This document shows positions 1-11,682 of a DNA stretch of 64,000 nucleotides, piece by piece. The stretch is from NCBI GenBank assembly GCA_025403435.1, contig CM046339.1, positions 3,612,212 to 3,676,211 on the forward strand. Reading direction: 5' to 3'. Every line of letters starts with the position of its first letter. The first letter of the stretch is position 1. Origin of the DNA: Artocarpus heterophyllus (taxonomy: Eukaryota > Streptophyta > Magnoliopsida > Rosales > Moraceae). Under the pieces are notes generated by a model. That model had not been told where the DNA came from and made no database searches. It saw only the letters and a list, made by a program, of their open reading frames with translations. Made by a program: the position numbers and the translations under genes.

Positions 1-1715
1 CTAAGCATCGACACATGAAACACATCGTGAACATGAGGGAGTTTGGGCGGAAGATCAAGCCGATAAGCAACCACACCAACACGTTGAGTAATCGCAAACG
101 GCCCAATATACCTCAGCGCGACCTTCCCACTCACCCTGAACCGCATAGTTCCCTTACGAGGCGATACCCTCAAGAGAACGAAATCTCCAACCACGAACTC
201 TAAGGATCTACATCTCCTATCTGCGTAACTCTTCTGTCGACTCTGAGCTGCCCTCAATCGATCTCGAATCATCGCGACTTTCTCGTTACTATCACGGATC
301 TCATCCGGCCCAAGAATAACCCTATCTTCCGGCTCTGCCCAACACACCGATGACCGACACGGTCGCCCATACAACGCCTCAAACGGTGCCATACTAATAC
401 TCTCCTGATAACTGTTGTTGTACACGAACTCCGTCAGATGCAAATATTTCTTCCAATTTTCGTCGAAGTCTAATGCATAGGCACGCAACATATCCTCGAG
501 AATCTGAATAACCCGCTCAGACTGCCCATCAGTCTGAGGATGAAACGCCGTACTGAAGTTCAAATCCATACCCAAAGCCTCCTGAAAACTCCTCCAGTAC
601 TTAGCATTAAACCTGGTGTCTCGATCAGAGGTGAAGGACAAAGGAACTCCATGCAACCTCACAATGTTCTGCAGATACAAATCCCCAATAATCTTCCTCG
701 AACACGTCGACCTAAACGGAATGAAATGCACCGATTTCGTCAACCTGTCAACCACGACCCAAACTGCGTCATGCCGCTGCTCCGTCTTCGGCAAACCTGT
801 GAGAAAATCCATCGTCACATGCTCCCATTTCCACCCTGGAATAGGAAGCGGCTGAAGCTGACCCGCAGCCTTCTGATGCTTGGCTTTTACCTAAAGACAC
901 GTCGTACACTTGGCCGCATACTCTCGAACATCTTTCTTCATGCCTCTCCACCAATACTGCCTCTTCAAATCACGATACATCTTTGTGCTCCCCGGATGAA
1001 TAGCGAACTGAGACCTATGAGCTTCATCTAAAATGGCTTTCGTCACCTCGACGATAGCTGGAACTGCAAGAAACTCCCGAAAATACAACGATCCATCTGC
1101 ATGCACACTCCATTCTTCAAACTGCTCCCCGTTCTGAATCCACGACTAAATCCCCTGCAAATGCTGATCATGCCACTGACTTTGCTTCACCATCTGAACA
1201 AGAGCTGGGGTCACCTCCACATGATACACTGAAATTTGATCATGCTCTTCATAATACTGTAGCCTATACTTGCTCACTGTCGCATCCCTGCTCCAGTCCT
1301 CGAATTCCAAACAAGCGAGAATCCCTGAAGACTTCTTACTAAGCGCGTCCGCGACCACATTAGCTTTCCCGAGATGATACTACAACACAAAATCATAATG
1401 CTCCATATACTTTATCCATCTATGCTGCCTCAAATTGAGATCCCTCTGAGTGAACAAATACCTCAAACTCTTGTGATCGGAGAAGACCTGAAACGACGCT
1501 CCATACAAGTAACACCTCCAAATCTTCAGCGCGTGAATCACCGCCGCGAGCTCTAAATCATGAGTAGGATAATTCTGCTCGTGAGATCGTAGCTATCTTG
1601 ATCCGTACGCAACTACACGTCCATGCTGCATCAACACGCATCCAAGTCTGCGCCCTGAAGCATCCGCATAAACCTCATACGGCTTGTCACTGCTAGGGAT
1701 AACCAACACTGGAGC
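1..1715 (-). pseudogene. gypsy pol: RNase H and integrase, broken
   Basis: Continues the RT reading frame after a TGA at 1716. From high to low coordinates it shows RNase H (VFSDHKSL near 1465-1490, [13 protein letters not shown] near 1530-1565), the ADALS signature near 1345, the integrase zinc-binding H-H-C-C region (open stretch 1106-891: HRSQF, HPGSTKMY, CTTCL), then the catalytic core (TMDFLTGLP near 800, FTSDRDTRF near 640, HPQTDGQSERV near 530) and a C-terminal FHVSMLR motif near position 10. The D-D-E residues are readable. Stops interrupt the frame near 1590, 1375, 1146 and 891. Role when intact: remove template RNA and insert the cDNA into the host chromosome. Only the segment inside the window was assessed. 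Confidence 0.9.
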
Positions 1716-3215
1716 TCAAGTCAACCGGTTCTTCAATTCCTGAAAAGCAAGCTCACATTCTTCACCCCACTCAAACCTGACATTTTTCTTGATCAATTTC
1801 GTCAGCGGAGCTGCAATCTTCAAAAAATCCTTTCCGAATTTCCTATAATAACCTGCAAGACCTAAGAAGCTGCGAATCTCCGCTACATTCTTTGGTCGTT
1901 CCCACTCCAATATAGCTTCAATCTTGGACGGATCCACAGAAATACCATGCTCCGAGATGACATGACCTAGAAACTTGACCTCAGTCAACCAAAACTCGCA
2001 CTTTTCCCTCTTAGCATACAACTGGTGCTCCCGCGGAGTCTGAAGCATGATCCGAAGATGTTGCTCATGCTCCTCCCAAGTCTTAGAATACACAAGAATA
2101 TCATCGATGAACACGATCATGAACTGATACAGATACGGCCTAAATATCCTGTTCATCAAATCCATGAAAGCTGCCGGAGCATTCATCAATCCAAACGACA
2201 TAACAAGAAACTCAAAGTGCCCATATCGAGTCCTAAAAGCTGTCTTGGGAATATCCTCTTCCTTAATCCTGAGCTGATGGTACCCTGAACGCAAATCAAT
2301 CTTTGAGAAGTACTGCGAACCTCCCAACTGATCAAACAACTCATCAATCCTAGGCAAGGGATACTTATTCTTCACTGTGACACGATTCAGCTGCCGATAA
2401 TCCACACACAACCTAAGAGTCCCATCATGCTTCTTAGCAAACAAAACTAGTGCTCCCCATAGAGATGTGCTATTCCGAATATACCCTTTATCAGCAAGCT
2501 CTTGAAGTTGCTTCCTCAATTCTTTCATTTCTGTCGGTGCCATCCGATAAGGTGCCATAGAAATTGGTGATGTCCCTGGAAACAACTCGATACCAAACTC
2601 AATCTCCCGATGCGGTGGTAATCCTGGCAACTCATCAGGGAAGACATCCTCGAACTCATCAACCACCAAAATCGCTACACTGCCTCTCAAAACATAGGGC
2701 TCGTAATCTAGGTTGGCAAGAAAAGCACAACAACCTAGATTCCTTCGCCCTCCTAGACATGATTTCATGAGACGCTCACTCATTAACCAATCACCACTAC
2801 CCTGGTAAGTGATCATCATCCCCCTATCAGACACTAGGGTCACTTTTCTAAGTTGGCAGTCTACAACTGCATTATACATAGACAACCAGTCCATTCCTAG
2901 AATTACATCATATGAGCTCATGGGGAGTATAATCAAATCACTTTTCAAAATCTCATCCCCAATCTTTATTTTACAAGATTTACACATACAATTGACACAC
3001 ACCCGCCCCAAGGGAGAAGTTATGACTAGGGGTTCATTAAACTCTTCTACCTCTAATCCCAAGGCATGTACAAAAGAACTAAAAATGAGAGAATGAGAGG
3101 CACCGGTATCAAATAAAATGCAAGCTAAAGATCTAGAAACTAAGATTGTACCATCGACAACCGCGTTACTAACATGAGAATCTGAACCTCCAGATGTCAT
3201 TGCATGAACCTGCAC
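1716..3215 (-). CDS. gypsy pol: aspartic protease and reverse transcriptase (open segment)
   Basis: A 499-codon open segment. Residues 30-45 carry the retropepsin motif [10 protein letters not shown] occupies about residues 215-400: [27 protein letters not shown], and the catalytic box FIDDILVYS (F-I-D-D form of YVDD). It is followed by the connection region with [11 protein letters not shown] and ends at a TGA just where RNase H should begin. The annotated ATG is simply the first Met after a break; a gag-pol polyprotein would begin upstream and be cut by the protease. All RT catalytic aspartates are present, so this domain is better preserved than its neighbours. The stop at its end and the broken flanks make a functional product unlikely. 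Confidence 0.92.
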   Translation of the reverse strand: MQVHAMTSGGSDSHVSNAVVDGTILVSRSLACILFDTGASHSLIFSSFVHALGLEVEEFNEPLVITSPLGRVCVNCMCKSCKIKIGDEILKSDLIILPMSSYDVILGMDWLSMYNAVVDCQLRKVTLVSDRGMMITYQGSGDWLMSERLMKSCLGGRRNLGCCAFLANLDYEPYVLRGSVAILVVDEFEDVFPDELPGLPPHREIEFGIELFPGTSPISMAPYRMAPTEMKELRKQLQELADKGYIRNSTSLWGALVLFAKKHDGTLRLCVDYRQLNRVTVKNKYPLPRIDELFDQLGGSQYFSKIDLRSGYHQLRIKEEDIPKTAFRTRYGHFEFLVMSFGLMNAPAAFMDLMNRIFRPYLYQFMIVFIDDILVYSKTWEEHEQHLRIMLQTPREHQLYAKREKCEFWLTEVKFLGHVISEHGISVDPSKIEAILEWERPKNVAEIRSFLGLAGYYRKFGKDFLKIAAPLTKLIKKNVRFEWGEECELAFQELKNRLT

Positions 3216-3439
3216 TGGAGCCTTTCCTTTTCCTCTACCAACATTGCTGGGTCATGGATTATTCTGTCGATGTTGCTGGGATGGAGACGACTGCACACTG
3301 CTGTACTCGGCGCTCGATATTGAGGGACGCTACGCTAGAAATGCTACGGCTGCTGCCCTCGTGCCGGATATGAAAACTACTGAGGAAAAAACTGAGGATA
3401 CTGCAACTACAGATACTGCTGAGGCGGAGGTAGGGTCTG

Positions 3440-4300
3440 AGGTTGAGACTGACGACTGGCATCCTCCTCGATCTGAGATCCAAGATGAGCACTCCTAATT
3501 GGGTAATTCCACTTGATGTGTCCGGGCTGTTGACAGAAATAACAATGGAAGCTGTAGGGATTGCTGCGCCCGCTACCAGAAGAACTGTTGCTACCATTGT
3601 TCGTGCCACCCTGCTTGCTCTTCCCCAGAGTTGGACGGCTACTGGTGCTCTTCCTACTGCTCCTCTACGATCCTCCTGAAACCTTTGCTCGATCCTCACA
3701 ATACTGCGCATAATCATTTTCCACTGACATTGCTGATGACACAAGCTCTCCAAAACTCCTAAGTCGCAGAGCAACCAACTGTCGCCGAATAGGAGCCTTG
3801 AGCCCTTCCTGAAACTTAATACATTTCTCATGCTCTAATGCCATAGCTGATGGAGCAAACCTTGCCAACTCATCAAATCTTGCCTCATATTCCCGAACTG
3901 ACAAATCACCCTGCTACAACCTATAGAACTCAGCTGCCTTCTGATCTCGATACCCCTGCGGAAAATATCGATCATAGAACAGCTCCTCAAGTCTGTCCCA
4001 ACTGATATCGCCACCGCGCTCTAAACGTTTAGCCTGCTTCCACCAGGTATTAGCACCACCCTCGAGCTTATATGCAGCAAACTCTACACGGTACTCATCA
4101 GGCACATCAAGGGTATCCAAATGCTTCATGATCGAATCTAACCAATATTCTGTCAATTGCGGATCCCCATTACCATCAAAAGTTAGAATAGATGCACGTC
4201 GAAATTCCTTAAAGTACGCATGCCGACTACCAACATCAGAATCTCCTAGTTTAGCCTTGGCTGCCATCTGCCGAAAAGCCACAAACATAGACCTTATCAT
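3440..4300 (-). pseudogene. gypsy gag, with nonsense codons and altered zinc knuckle
   Basis: Two open pieces (4300-3914 and 3904-3665) lie in one frame, separated by a TAG at 3905-3907 where a Gln/Lys codon is expected. They show the plant Retrotrans_gag pattern: LTFDGNGDP, WLDSIMKHL, WWKQAKR, FYDRYFPQGYRDQK, then REYEARFDELARFAP. A second TAG at 3662-3664 precedes a Ser/Gly-rich linker and a zinc knuckle at about 3544-3503. The knuckle reads C-X2-C-X4-H-X4-Y: the last cysteine is now tyrosine (TAC at 3505-3503), which would weaken RNA binding. The protease frame downstream is shifted relative to gag. Gag normally forms the cytoplasmic virus-like particle; this copy cannot make a whole protein. 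Confidence 0.9.
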
Positions 4301-4444
4301 ACCCTCATCATTTCCGAACTCGACGTCAGCTGTCGAACGACGTCTAGGTGCTATTCTCTCACTTCTAAAAACAAAATTTGGACTGTCAGAGGTATTTCAT
4401 TGTCAAACCTATGTGTGCACAATTCCCAAGGTTCATAACCTTGA

Positions 4445-4456
4445 GCTCTGATACCA
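4445..4456 (-). other. Primer-binding site, initiator-Met tRNA type
   Basis: Minus-strand TGGTATCAGAGC, the usual plant PBS complementary to the 3' end of initiator methionine tRNA. It lies 3 bases inside the LTR end at 4460, so it confirms both the element orientation and the LTR border. Confidence 0.9.
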
Positions 4457-4459
4457 TTC

Positions 4460-6617
4460 TGTCACGCCCCGGAGTACGGGAGGTGACGTGGCAGATTGTT
4501 TAAATTAATTAAAGGAGAATTTGATTAAAATCAAGGGTTTAGGAGTTGGGTTAAATAATAAAAGACAAGGTTTTCAAAACAACACCTTATAAAAGAGTTC
4601 ATATACATTAAGCAATTAAAATCATTAAACGAATAATAATAAAATAGTAAAGCCGCGAGTATGGGTCCCACAGACCCACAACTTGTGCACACACTTGGTA
4701 CTGACAATATTATAAATACAATCATAGTCCAGATACAAATAAAGTTAAAATCTTACATGCCTTGATTAATTAATACAGAGATATACTAGTTCTTCTACTG
4801 CTCTTGGGTTCGGTCCGTCGAATCCTCTCCGAACCTAAACGGAAAGCCACCTAGAAGGGGGGGAAATTTAAAACAAATAAAACGTGAGGGAAAGGCTCAG
4901 TAGGACTATATTTTATAAAATAATTTAATTTAAAGGAACATTTCATTATTCGGGAATTATTTAAAAGAAACCTTAAATGAATAAATAAATAAATTTGAGT
5001 AAAACCATTCTTACCCAAAATAGTTTACCCGTATGACCAATAATATCATTTCCCTTTCCTAGGCAAGCCATAATAATATCACCACCGTAGTGGCCCAGCT
5101 GGGTTTCGGGACCTACCTCTAAGGTCGATCGCTACACGACTCGATCTCTGATATGGCATCATGCCTATATATTTATTATCGTCATCATTCAAACCCAATT
5201 ACCGAGTGTTTTCATTTACATTCATTATGAAGTTCATTTCAATTCACGGTATATTGAAATATAACCGATAAATTCATTTTCAAACAACCGTTGAAAACAT
5301 TTTAATAGAAATCCTTTTCAAAGCCAAATCATTTTCAAACTAGGCTACCAAGAAAATGGGGTAGAAGTCCTACCTCGATACTCATGCCGGTGTCCCACAC
5401 CGTAATCCCGGTCCGCTTACGTTAGCTCCGCGGAACCACAAACGATCCTAGATACAAACTAAGTCGATCATTATCTAGTTCGAGACATTCTATGTTACTA
5501 AATCATTTCATGATGTCCTAGTGTGCCATTTGTATCTTTAAAATCATTCTATAAGGTTGGAATTTAAATCAGGGTTCAAAACAGTGAAAACGGGTGAAAA
5601 TTACAAAATTTTTCATGCCTCGGCCGGCTGAACTGCACAGTTCGGCCTGCCGGAAGCAAAGTTTGGTCGGCCGAACATCCCCAAGTTTGGCCTGCTGGAC
5701 GGAAGAACACCGGCCTGTCGATCCCTATTTTGGCCTGCCGTACACGTGATCCGGCCTGTCGAACTGGAAAAACCCAGAAATTCAGCCACGGGTTTTCGAT
5801 TTCCCCAAAACACAAATCTTGATTCTAACCTGTTTTTCTCAAATCCCAGGCATGGAAAATGATCATAGTTGATAGAAAAACGTATTAGAACACATTTGAA
5901 CTCATTTAAACAAGATTTAAACTCAAAAATCTCAAAAATCCAAAATTGAGAAAATAGGGAGAAAAATGAAAAATCTTCAATCCAATCCGTTTTTCTTCAA
6001 TCTAAGCTTAGATTCTAGTTGTTCTAAGTTCATTTAACTCAAATCAAGGGTTTTCTAGGCTTAAACAAACCTAGATTTCAAAAATGCACAAAATTGAAAA
6101 TTTTGGAAAAAGTTTAGAAATTTCAAAACTAACCTCGAATCGAAGCTTCAATCCGTGTTCTCAGTTGCCAAATCACATTCCCGAGCTTCCTCCTTGCTAA
6201 CCCGAAGCTTGGATTCGAATTTGATTCAAAAATTTAAGAGAGAAATGGGAGAGATTGAGGGAAACCGAGAGGGAAGAAGAGAGAGGGAGTTCACGGGCAA
6301 GAGAGAGAGAGTGAAGAGAGAGGGAGAGTTGAGAGAATAAATAGAGAGAAACGGTGGACGGTTTTACTGTGCAAAAACCAAATACCACTCACAGTTTTGT
6401 AAAACAGAATATTTTTAACATTTTACAAATTGTTGTGCTTTAAAACTCAAAACATCATTTTAAAACAATAAGAAATCATTTGAATTTATTAAATTAACAA
6501 AACAATCTAAAATTCAAAATCTAACCAAATGATCAAATTAACGTTGAAACATTAAGTATGGCACACTAATTTATTATTTATATTACAATAGCATTAAATA
6601 AATTTCGGGGCGTTACA
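4460..6617 (-). repeat. 5' LTR of the gypsy element (2158 bp)
   Basis: On the minus strand it begins TGTAACGCCCCG at 6617 and ends GGGGCGTGACA at 4460, with the TG...CA termini of LTRs. It is colinear over its length with the solo LTR at 47035-49219 (same ends, same CT-rich tract, same GC-rich motif array, same stretch with the isolated TATAGC/TACGGTG words). A purine-rich GAGAGA tract lies at 6236-6345 and the GGCCGAAC motif array at 5620-5766. The short open frames inside it (for example 5576-5815) are not coding. Confidence 0.93.
5620..5766 (-). repeat. Array of GC-rich near-palindromic motif in LTR
   Basis: Six to seven diverged copies of TCGGYAGGCCGAACT (read on the minus strand), spaced about 20-30 bp. 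The array stands out as GC-rich in an AT-rich LTR. The same motif recurs at 9005-9150, 12172-12229 and 47873-48041. Confidence 0.8.
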
Positions 6618-6641
6618 GAAGGACATAAAAGTATTTCACAA

Positions 6642-6671
6642 AATCAAAATCAAAATCAAAATCAAAATCAA
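6642..6671 (+). repeat. Hexanucleotide microsatellite (AATCAA)5
   Basis: Five perfect copies of AATCAA, starting 25 bases outside the gypsy LTR end. Confidence 0.85.
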
Positions 6672-6842
6672 ACTTGACTTGAAAAATATAAGAATTTAAT
6701 ATGAATTTAAAATATAAAAGTACAATAATATTAAAGTTCGAAATATAAGGTATAAAATTTTGATAACCTCAAAATACAAGGTATAATATTGAAAATAACC
6801 TTTTTTTAAATAACACTTTAGTAGAATAGAAGAATGTAACAT

Positions 6843-8010
6843 ATGTTTAAGTACTGGTACAGTATACATATGCATTTACATATATTTACTTCACTTTGCC
6901 ATTCTCATTTGTATTTTAACCGCAGGAGCTTGGAGTTTCAAAAAAGGGGAAGCCACTCCTTCAGATGGTGTAGAAATTCTCTTGTTCTGTGTCTAATTTA
7001 TCGAGATGGTTATTTATTTATGTTTTTTATACGCCTATGGAATAAATTGTGTTTCATAAACACATACTCCATGTATGATGTTGTACTGACTTCCACTTTA
7101 TGCTTCACCTGCGATTATGGGTTGTCATAACACACATTATTTCGAGGTATTAGCGTGAGATTATAGTATACTCATTAAAAAGGGTTTTTTTTTTTTAAGT
7201 GTGCATGAGAAAGTTGAATTATTGACCCCCTTTTTTTGTGTTCTAAAATTTTTAGAAATATTTTCGCACGCTTTTCAAGACAAAAATTTTAAAAATACTT
7301 TCAACATAATTCTCAAAAAATTCTCATTTTTTAAAACAGAAACATTTTTACCTATTTTAAAAACAATATCAAACGACACTATTATATTTTAGGTATTGAG
7401 TGGTAAAACAAATTAATAAATAAATAAGCTAGAAATGTTGTGTTTGTTTGCAAGAAGCATGAAACTGTATTAGTTCTTTCCAAACTTTTTTTTTTTAAGT
7501 AAATTAATAGCTCCGAAATAGCTCTGTGTTGTTTCAAAATTTTCTTTTTGTGGAGTTGTTTTAATCATTTCTTTTTCAAACATTTTAATTTATCATTATT
7601 TTCCAAATGTACTCTTTTTCAGATGGTGGTCGTTTTTTATCTTTTTGTCATTTTGAAAGGACAGTTTCGTTTTACAGGTTCTTGTTTCTGTGGTTATAAT
7701 TTATTTCTCTATAGCGCTTCGTATAAAGGCTTTTGTCGTTTTTTATGTGATTGTCGTTTTGTAATGCAATTTAAATTACAAGCTTTTCCCTTTTTTGGGT
7801 ATTTGTCAAGTCTCTAATTTACCGTCATTTTTAATTAGTTATCCATTACATCGTTTTCTAGATATTCGTCGTTTGTGTGTTGAGTTTCGTTTTAAAATTC
7901 ATTTACCTTGTAGTTATTAGGTGGTTCACTAATCTTACAGTCTCATGTTATTGACATTTTTGAATAACTACCAAACTCATTCAAAATCGTATATATAACT
8001 ATGCATAGAA
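6843..8010 (+). other. AT-rich spacer with possible relic of an LRR-kinase 3' flank
   Basis: No convincing coding frame. The stretch from 6922 (CGCAGGAGCTTGGAG) resembles the segment after the LRR-kinase gene at 32428 (TGCAGGAGCTTGAAG), and later words such as GATGTTGTA at 7077 and the repeated GTCGTTTT/TTTCTGTGG words at 7630-7760 recur downstream of the gene at 32605 and 33825-33970 in the same order. This may be the decayed downstream flank of a second kinase copy. The resemblance is patchy and was judged by eye. The rest is poly-T and AT-rich. Confidence 0.35.
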
Positions 8011-8166
8011 AGCGTCAAAAAAAAAAAAAGAGAAGAAAGAGAAGGAACTACTTTCTAAGGCTCACCTTATCCAAAAAAAAAAAAATTGCAAGTTAAAACA
8101 AAAATCTCATTTTTAGATTATCAAAAGCTCGATCCTATTGCATAAAAGTGTCGGGCAAAGAAATTT

Positions 8167-10308
8167 TGTAATACCTAGAAAGCTAATTAAGCATAATTAA
8201 TGTATAAATGGTGAATTCGTGTTCCTTAATGTTATTTGAAATTAATCTAATTATTTTGTAATATTTTTCAATTAATTTCATTTTTAATTATTTTTATTTG
8301 TTATTTTAAATTTTGAAACAAAACAATTAATCAAATGTCCAATATGTCTCACTTTAAAAACCATGTACAAGACATGGTTTTGTACCTGAGAAACCACCTA
8401 GCCCCTCTATTTATTTCCCTTACTCTCCTTCTTTCCTTCTCACTCTCTCAGACTCTCTTTCTCTCTCTTCTTGTTTCTTTTCTCTCTCACTGTCTCTCTC
8501 TTTCTCTCCTCCCTTTCTCATTTTGTTCCAAAAATCGAGCAAGAACCCCTTGATTCCTAGAGGCATTGGAAGTCAAGAAGCACGTTGGGGCCTCCGTAAA
8601 CTCAGCTCAAAGCTCAAATTTCAGGTTAGTCCACTTTCTTTCAAAGTTTCAAACTTTTGCCCCAATTTTTCAATTTTCTTTGTAAGCTATAATCCGAGTT
8701 TCTTTGAGCTTAGAAACCCTTCAACCTAAGTTTGTAGAACCCAAATCATCACGAATCCAATCTTGATTGGACAAAAATCAAGCTAAACTAAGTTTTTACT
8801 TTTTATGCACTTTTGGAATAATTTAAAAATCTTTGTGAAAAACTTGTTAAAAAGTGTTTAAATCTGTTATATTATGTTAATTTATCATTTTTGAACATTA
8901 TCCATGCTCTAGGAACTGTTAAAAAAAAAAGAAAAAGAGGTTTAAAGTGAGATTTGAGCTCGGGGAGGCCGAAGCTATAATCTAAAATTTTCTAGATTTT
9001 GACAGATCGATAGGCCAGATTCATGAGTCCGGCAGGCCAAACTCATTTCTTCAACAGGCCAAACTGATGTAGTTTGGCAGGCCGAGTCTGGATAGTCGGT
9101 AGGCCAAACTATAAAAGTTCGGCAGGCGAGACCAAGGAGTTCGGTAGGCCAATTAGGCTATGTTAAAATGGTACCATTTAAAACATGAATAGAGACCTTG
9201 ATTTTGTGACGTGATTTTGTGAATCTCAAAGGCACATTAAGACACCATGAGATAGCATAGCAATGTAAAATATTCTACATTAGGTATTGACGAATCTAAT
9301 TCATATCTAAGGTTGTTCATGATTTTGGGGAGCTGACATATAGCGGGTCAGGACTATGGTATTTACGCTCTCATACGGGATAATGAGGTAGGACTCTAGT
9401 CCCTCTTCTTTGATAGCCATGATTTTGAAAGGAATTTGGCCACAAAATGTTTTATAAAAATGTTTTAAGAAATGATTGAAATGAATGAATTTCGTTATTG
9501 TCAGTAGTTGATGAATAGTGAAATGATCATAATGAATAGTAATAAATGTAAATGAGAAATTTGGTAATATGAGACTTGAATAATGAAATAGTACCGAACG
9601 AGTTAGATATATTGTTCAAAATGATATATTAGGACATGATGCCATATTCATAGATCAGATCGTGCAGAAAGCAACCTTAAGGCCAGGTCCCGAAGCCCAA
9701 CTAGACTACAACGGTGGTGATTATATGGGCTTTGCTCAAAACAAAATGAAAAGATTTATTTCTGGATGAATAATGGACCAAATGATAAGAATGAGATCAA
9801 TGGAATTTATTTAGTGTATTTTATAATCCTTGTGTTACTAATGAATCTCATGTTAAAATTTAATGTTTTCAAAGCTCTAGTCCTATTGAGCCTTCCGCGT
9901 ACCTTTTCTATTTGTTTTAAAATCCGCCCCGCCCCGCCCTGCCACCCCCCCCACTAGGTGAATTACAACATAGGGCTGATGGGGACTTTACCAAACGAAC
10001 ACGTGGATCGTAGGAGTCTTTAAGTACGTTATTTGCTTATTTAATTAAGGTATGTAATATTTAATCAGTTTTCTTTTGTTTGGACTATGGTTATATTTAT
10101 TCATGTTGATACTATGTGTGTATAAAAATGTGGGTCCAATGTGGCCCGATTCATTCTCAACTATTTTTATCATTTTGTTAATTTAAGCTGCTTTAGATTT
10201 GGGGTTTTAAATTTCATCACATTTTATTTAATATCCAATTTATTAATTGACGAGTTTAATTAACTTAATTAATCCGTCACATCACCACTTGGGTCAAGGT
10301 TCATGACA
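8167..10308 (+). repeat. Solo gypsy LTR with perfect target duplication
   Basis: Begins TGTAATACC at 8167 and ends GTTCATGACA at 10308. It is flanked on both sides by AATTT (8162-8166 and 10309-10313), a perfect 5-bp target duplication, and has no PBS or polypurine tract beside it. Internal organisation matches the LTRs at 4460-6617 and 47035-49219: a CT-rich tract at 8405-8520, the GGCAGGCC motif array at 9005-9150, and a middle segment with AGCTGACATATAGCGGGTC. It is a diverged sister family or an old copy. The structure is what LTR-LTR recombination of a full element leaves. Confidence 0.9.
9005..9150 (+). repeat. GC-rich motif array in solo LTR
   Basis: About seven copies of the TCGGYAGGCC(G/A)AACT motif, spaced 20-25 bp, some with G-to-A or C-to-T changes (for example CAACAGGCCAAACT). 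Confidence 0.8.
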
Positions 10309-11682
10309 AATTTTTTTCTTTTCATTTTTTTTTATTAGTAAGCTTATCTAGTTTTATGGAGTTATGGTCCCACCATACACACACAATGATGAGGCCCACT
10401 TATTGGACAGACATAGGCCCCACGACTTTATATATGGTGGGGCCACAATAGCATGAGGCTAAAAAGTGTTCCTTTTTCTTATTTTCTAAGATTAACGAGA
10501 CAAATAGTTCAATTATTTTTAATTTTATTGTAAATTATAAATGAAGAATTGGTAGATTTTGTTTTCACAAATCCAAATTGATGATCAACTTCAAATTTCC
10601 ATTCCAACCTACAAAACTTTTGTCCACTAATATTTCATTTATTTTGCCTGTTTGGAAACATAATTAATACAAAGTTGAACATAAAACATCGTAATAATTC
10701 AAATTTTATAAAAAAAACACTATAACAAAGTTTGTTTGAACCAATATTATTAGTTTAAACCATATCATATAACAATTGACTTTATCGCAATTGCAGATAT
10801 ATGTTAATGGTGATTGTACACCTGACTCAACTATTAAAGAATACAATTCAAGTCAATTCTTCCTCCTTAAGTTCTTAAAGAAAGAAAAAGTCGTAAGAAA
10901 CTCTATATTATATACTCATTTATTTTTTATTGGATTATACTGGGGTATTGACCCTTAATTTCGTGAGCCAAAGTCGTTGCATATTCTCAACACCTTGTTT
11001 AACTGATTAAAAAAAAAAAAAAAACATTTTGGTGTGCCTCAATCTTTACCTAACTCAAGCGATCATCACATAAAGTCAAATTATCCTCCTATTATAAATT
11101 AATTAAGCATTTGAGTCATTTTTTTAATTCCAAAACCTCAACTATAATATACATAGCTAAATTGACATGGTTATGAGCCTTATAAGAAGATAAACTCGTA
11201 AATATCCTACCTGTAAAGTCTATTTAGAGAATCCTAGATTTAGCACGTCGTATTCAATAATTTTCATAACAACAACTAAAACAAATTTTGCATCTTGTGC
11301 TTCTTGAAAGAAACGAAGTTCATGAAGCGATCAGTTCCAGAAATAATACTAGTTTTTTATAAGGATTATCATGGATTAATGTACCCAATTTAATAATTGC
11401 AATATAGTTTCTCTTGAGATGACTAGGAGACTCAATATATTGTACAAATCTACTTATATGCTCCTTGTTTTGTAAAAGAAATATAAATGTATGCTTTTCT
11501 TAGCAATTTTTTTTGTTAGGAAAATTGAGTCATAATATTTGGTACTTGACTTGCTTTATATTATGTGTCAGTAAGTTTTCATAATTGACAGAGGAATAAA
11601 AAAGCAATCGTTAGCTTGTGTTACAAAAATAATATGACAAAAACGAATAACAAAAAAACGTACAGATTTACGTGAAAACGTT
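10309..11682 (+). other. AT-rich spacer, no gene seen
   Basis: Poly-A/T runs (for example 11010-11024) and short chance frames only. A small inverted repeat, GGCCCCAC...GTGGGGCC, lies at 10416-10444. I see no domain or RNA gene. Confidence 0.6.

Larger units (their letters stand above)
1..6617 (-). mobile_element. Ty3/gypsy LTR retrotransposon, 5' part (3' end off window)
   Basis: Read on the minus strand the order is LTR (6617-4460), primer-binding site, gag, aspartic protease, reverse transcriptase, RNase H, integrase. RT before IN is the gypsy order. The element is cut by the left window edge within the integrase C-terminal region, so the 3' LTR is not seen. It no longer encodes a full polyprotein: there are in-frame stops in gag, at the RT/RNase H boundary, inside RNase H and before integrase, plus at least one shift between gag and protease. 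A solo LTR of the same family lies at 47035-49219. The base after the LTR (6618 on) should start the target duplication, but its partner lies outside the window. Confidence 0.95.

Noticed and set aside
3259..3831. 190-codon minus-strand frame
   Set aside because: It is gag DNA in another frame; the zinc knuckle and gag motifs are in the frame of 3665-3904.
5576..5815. Two overlapping frames in the gypsy LTR
   Set aside because: They translate the GC-rich repeat array; the same DNA in the related solo LTRs is not open in these frames.
10416..10444. GGCCCCAC...GTGGGGCC hairpin as a possible terminator or RNA gene
   Set aside because: Short arms, no surrounding gene, and such inverted words are common in AT-rich plant spacers.
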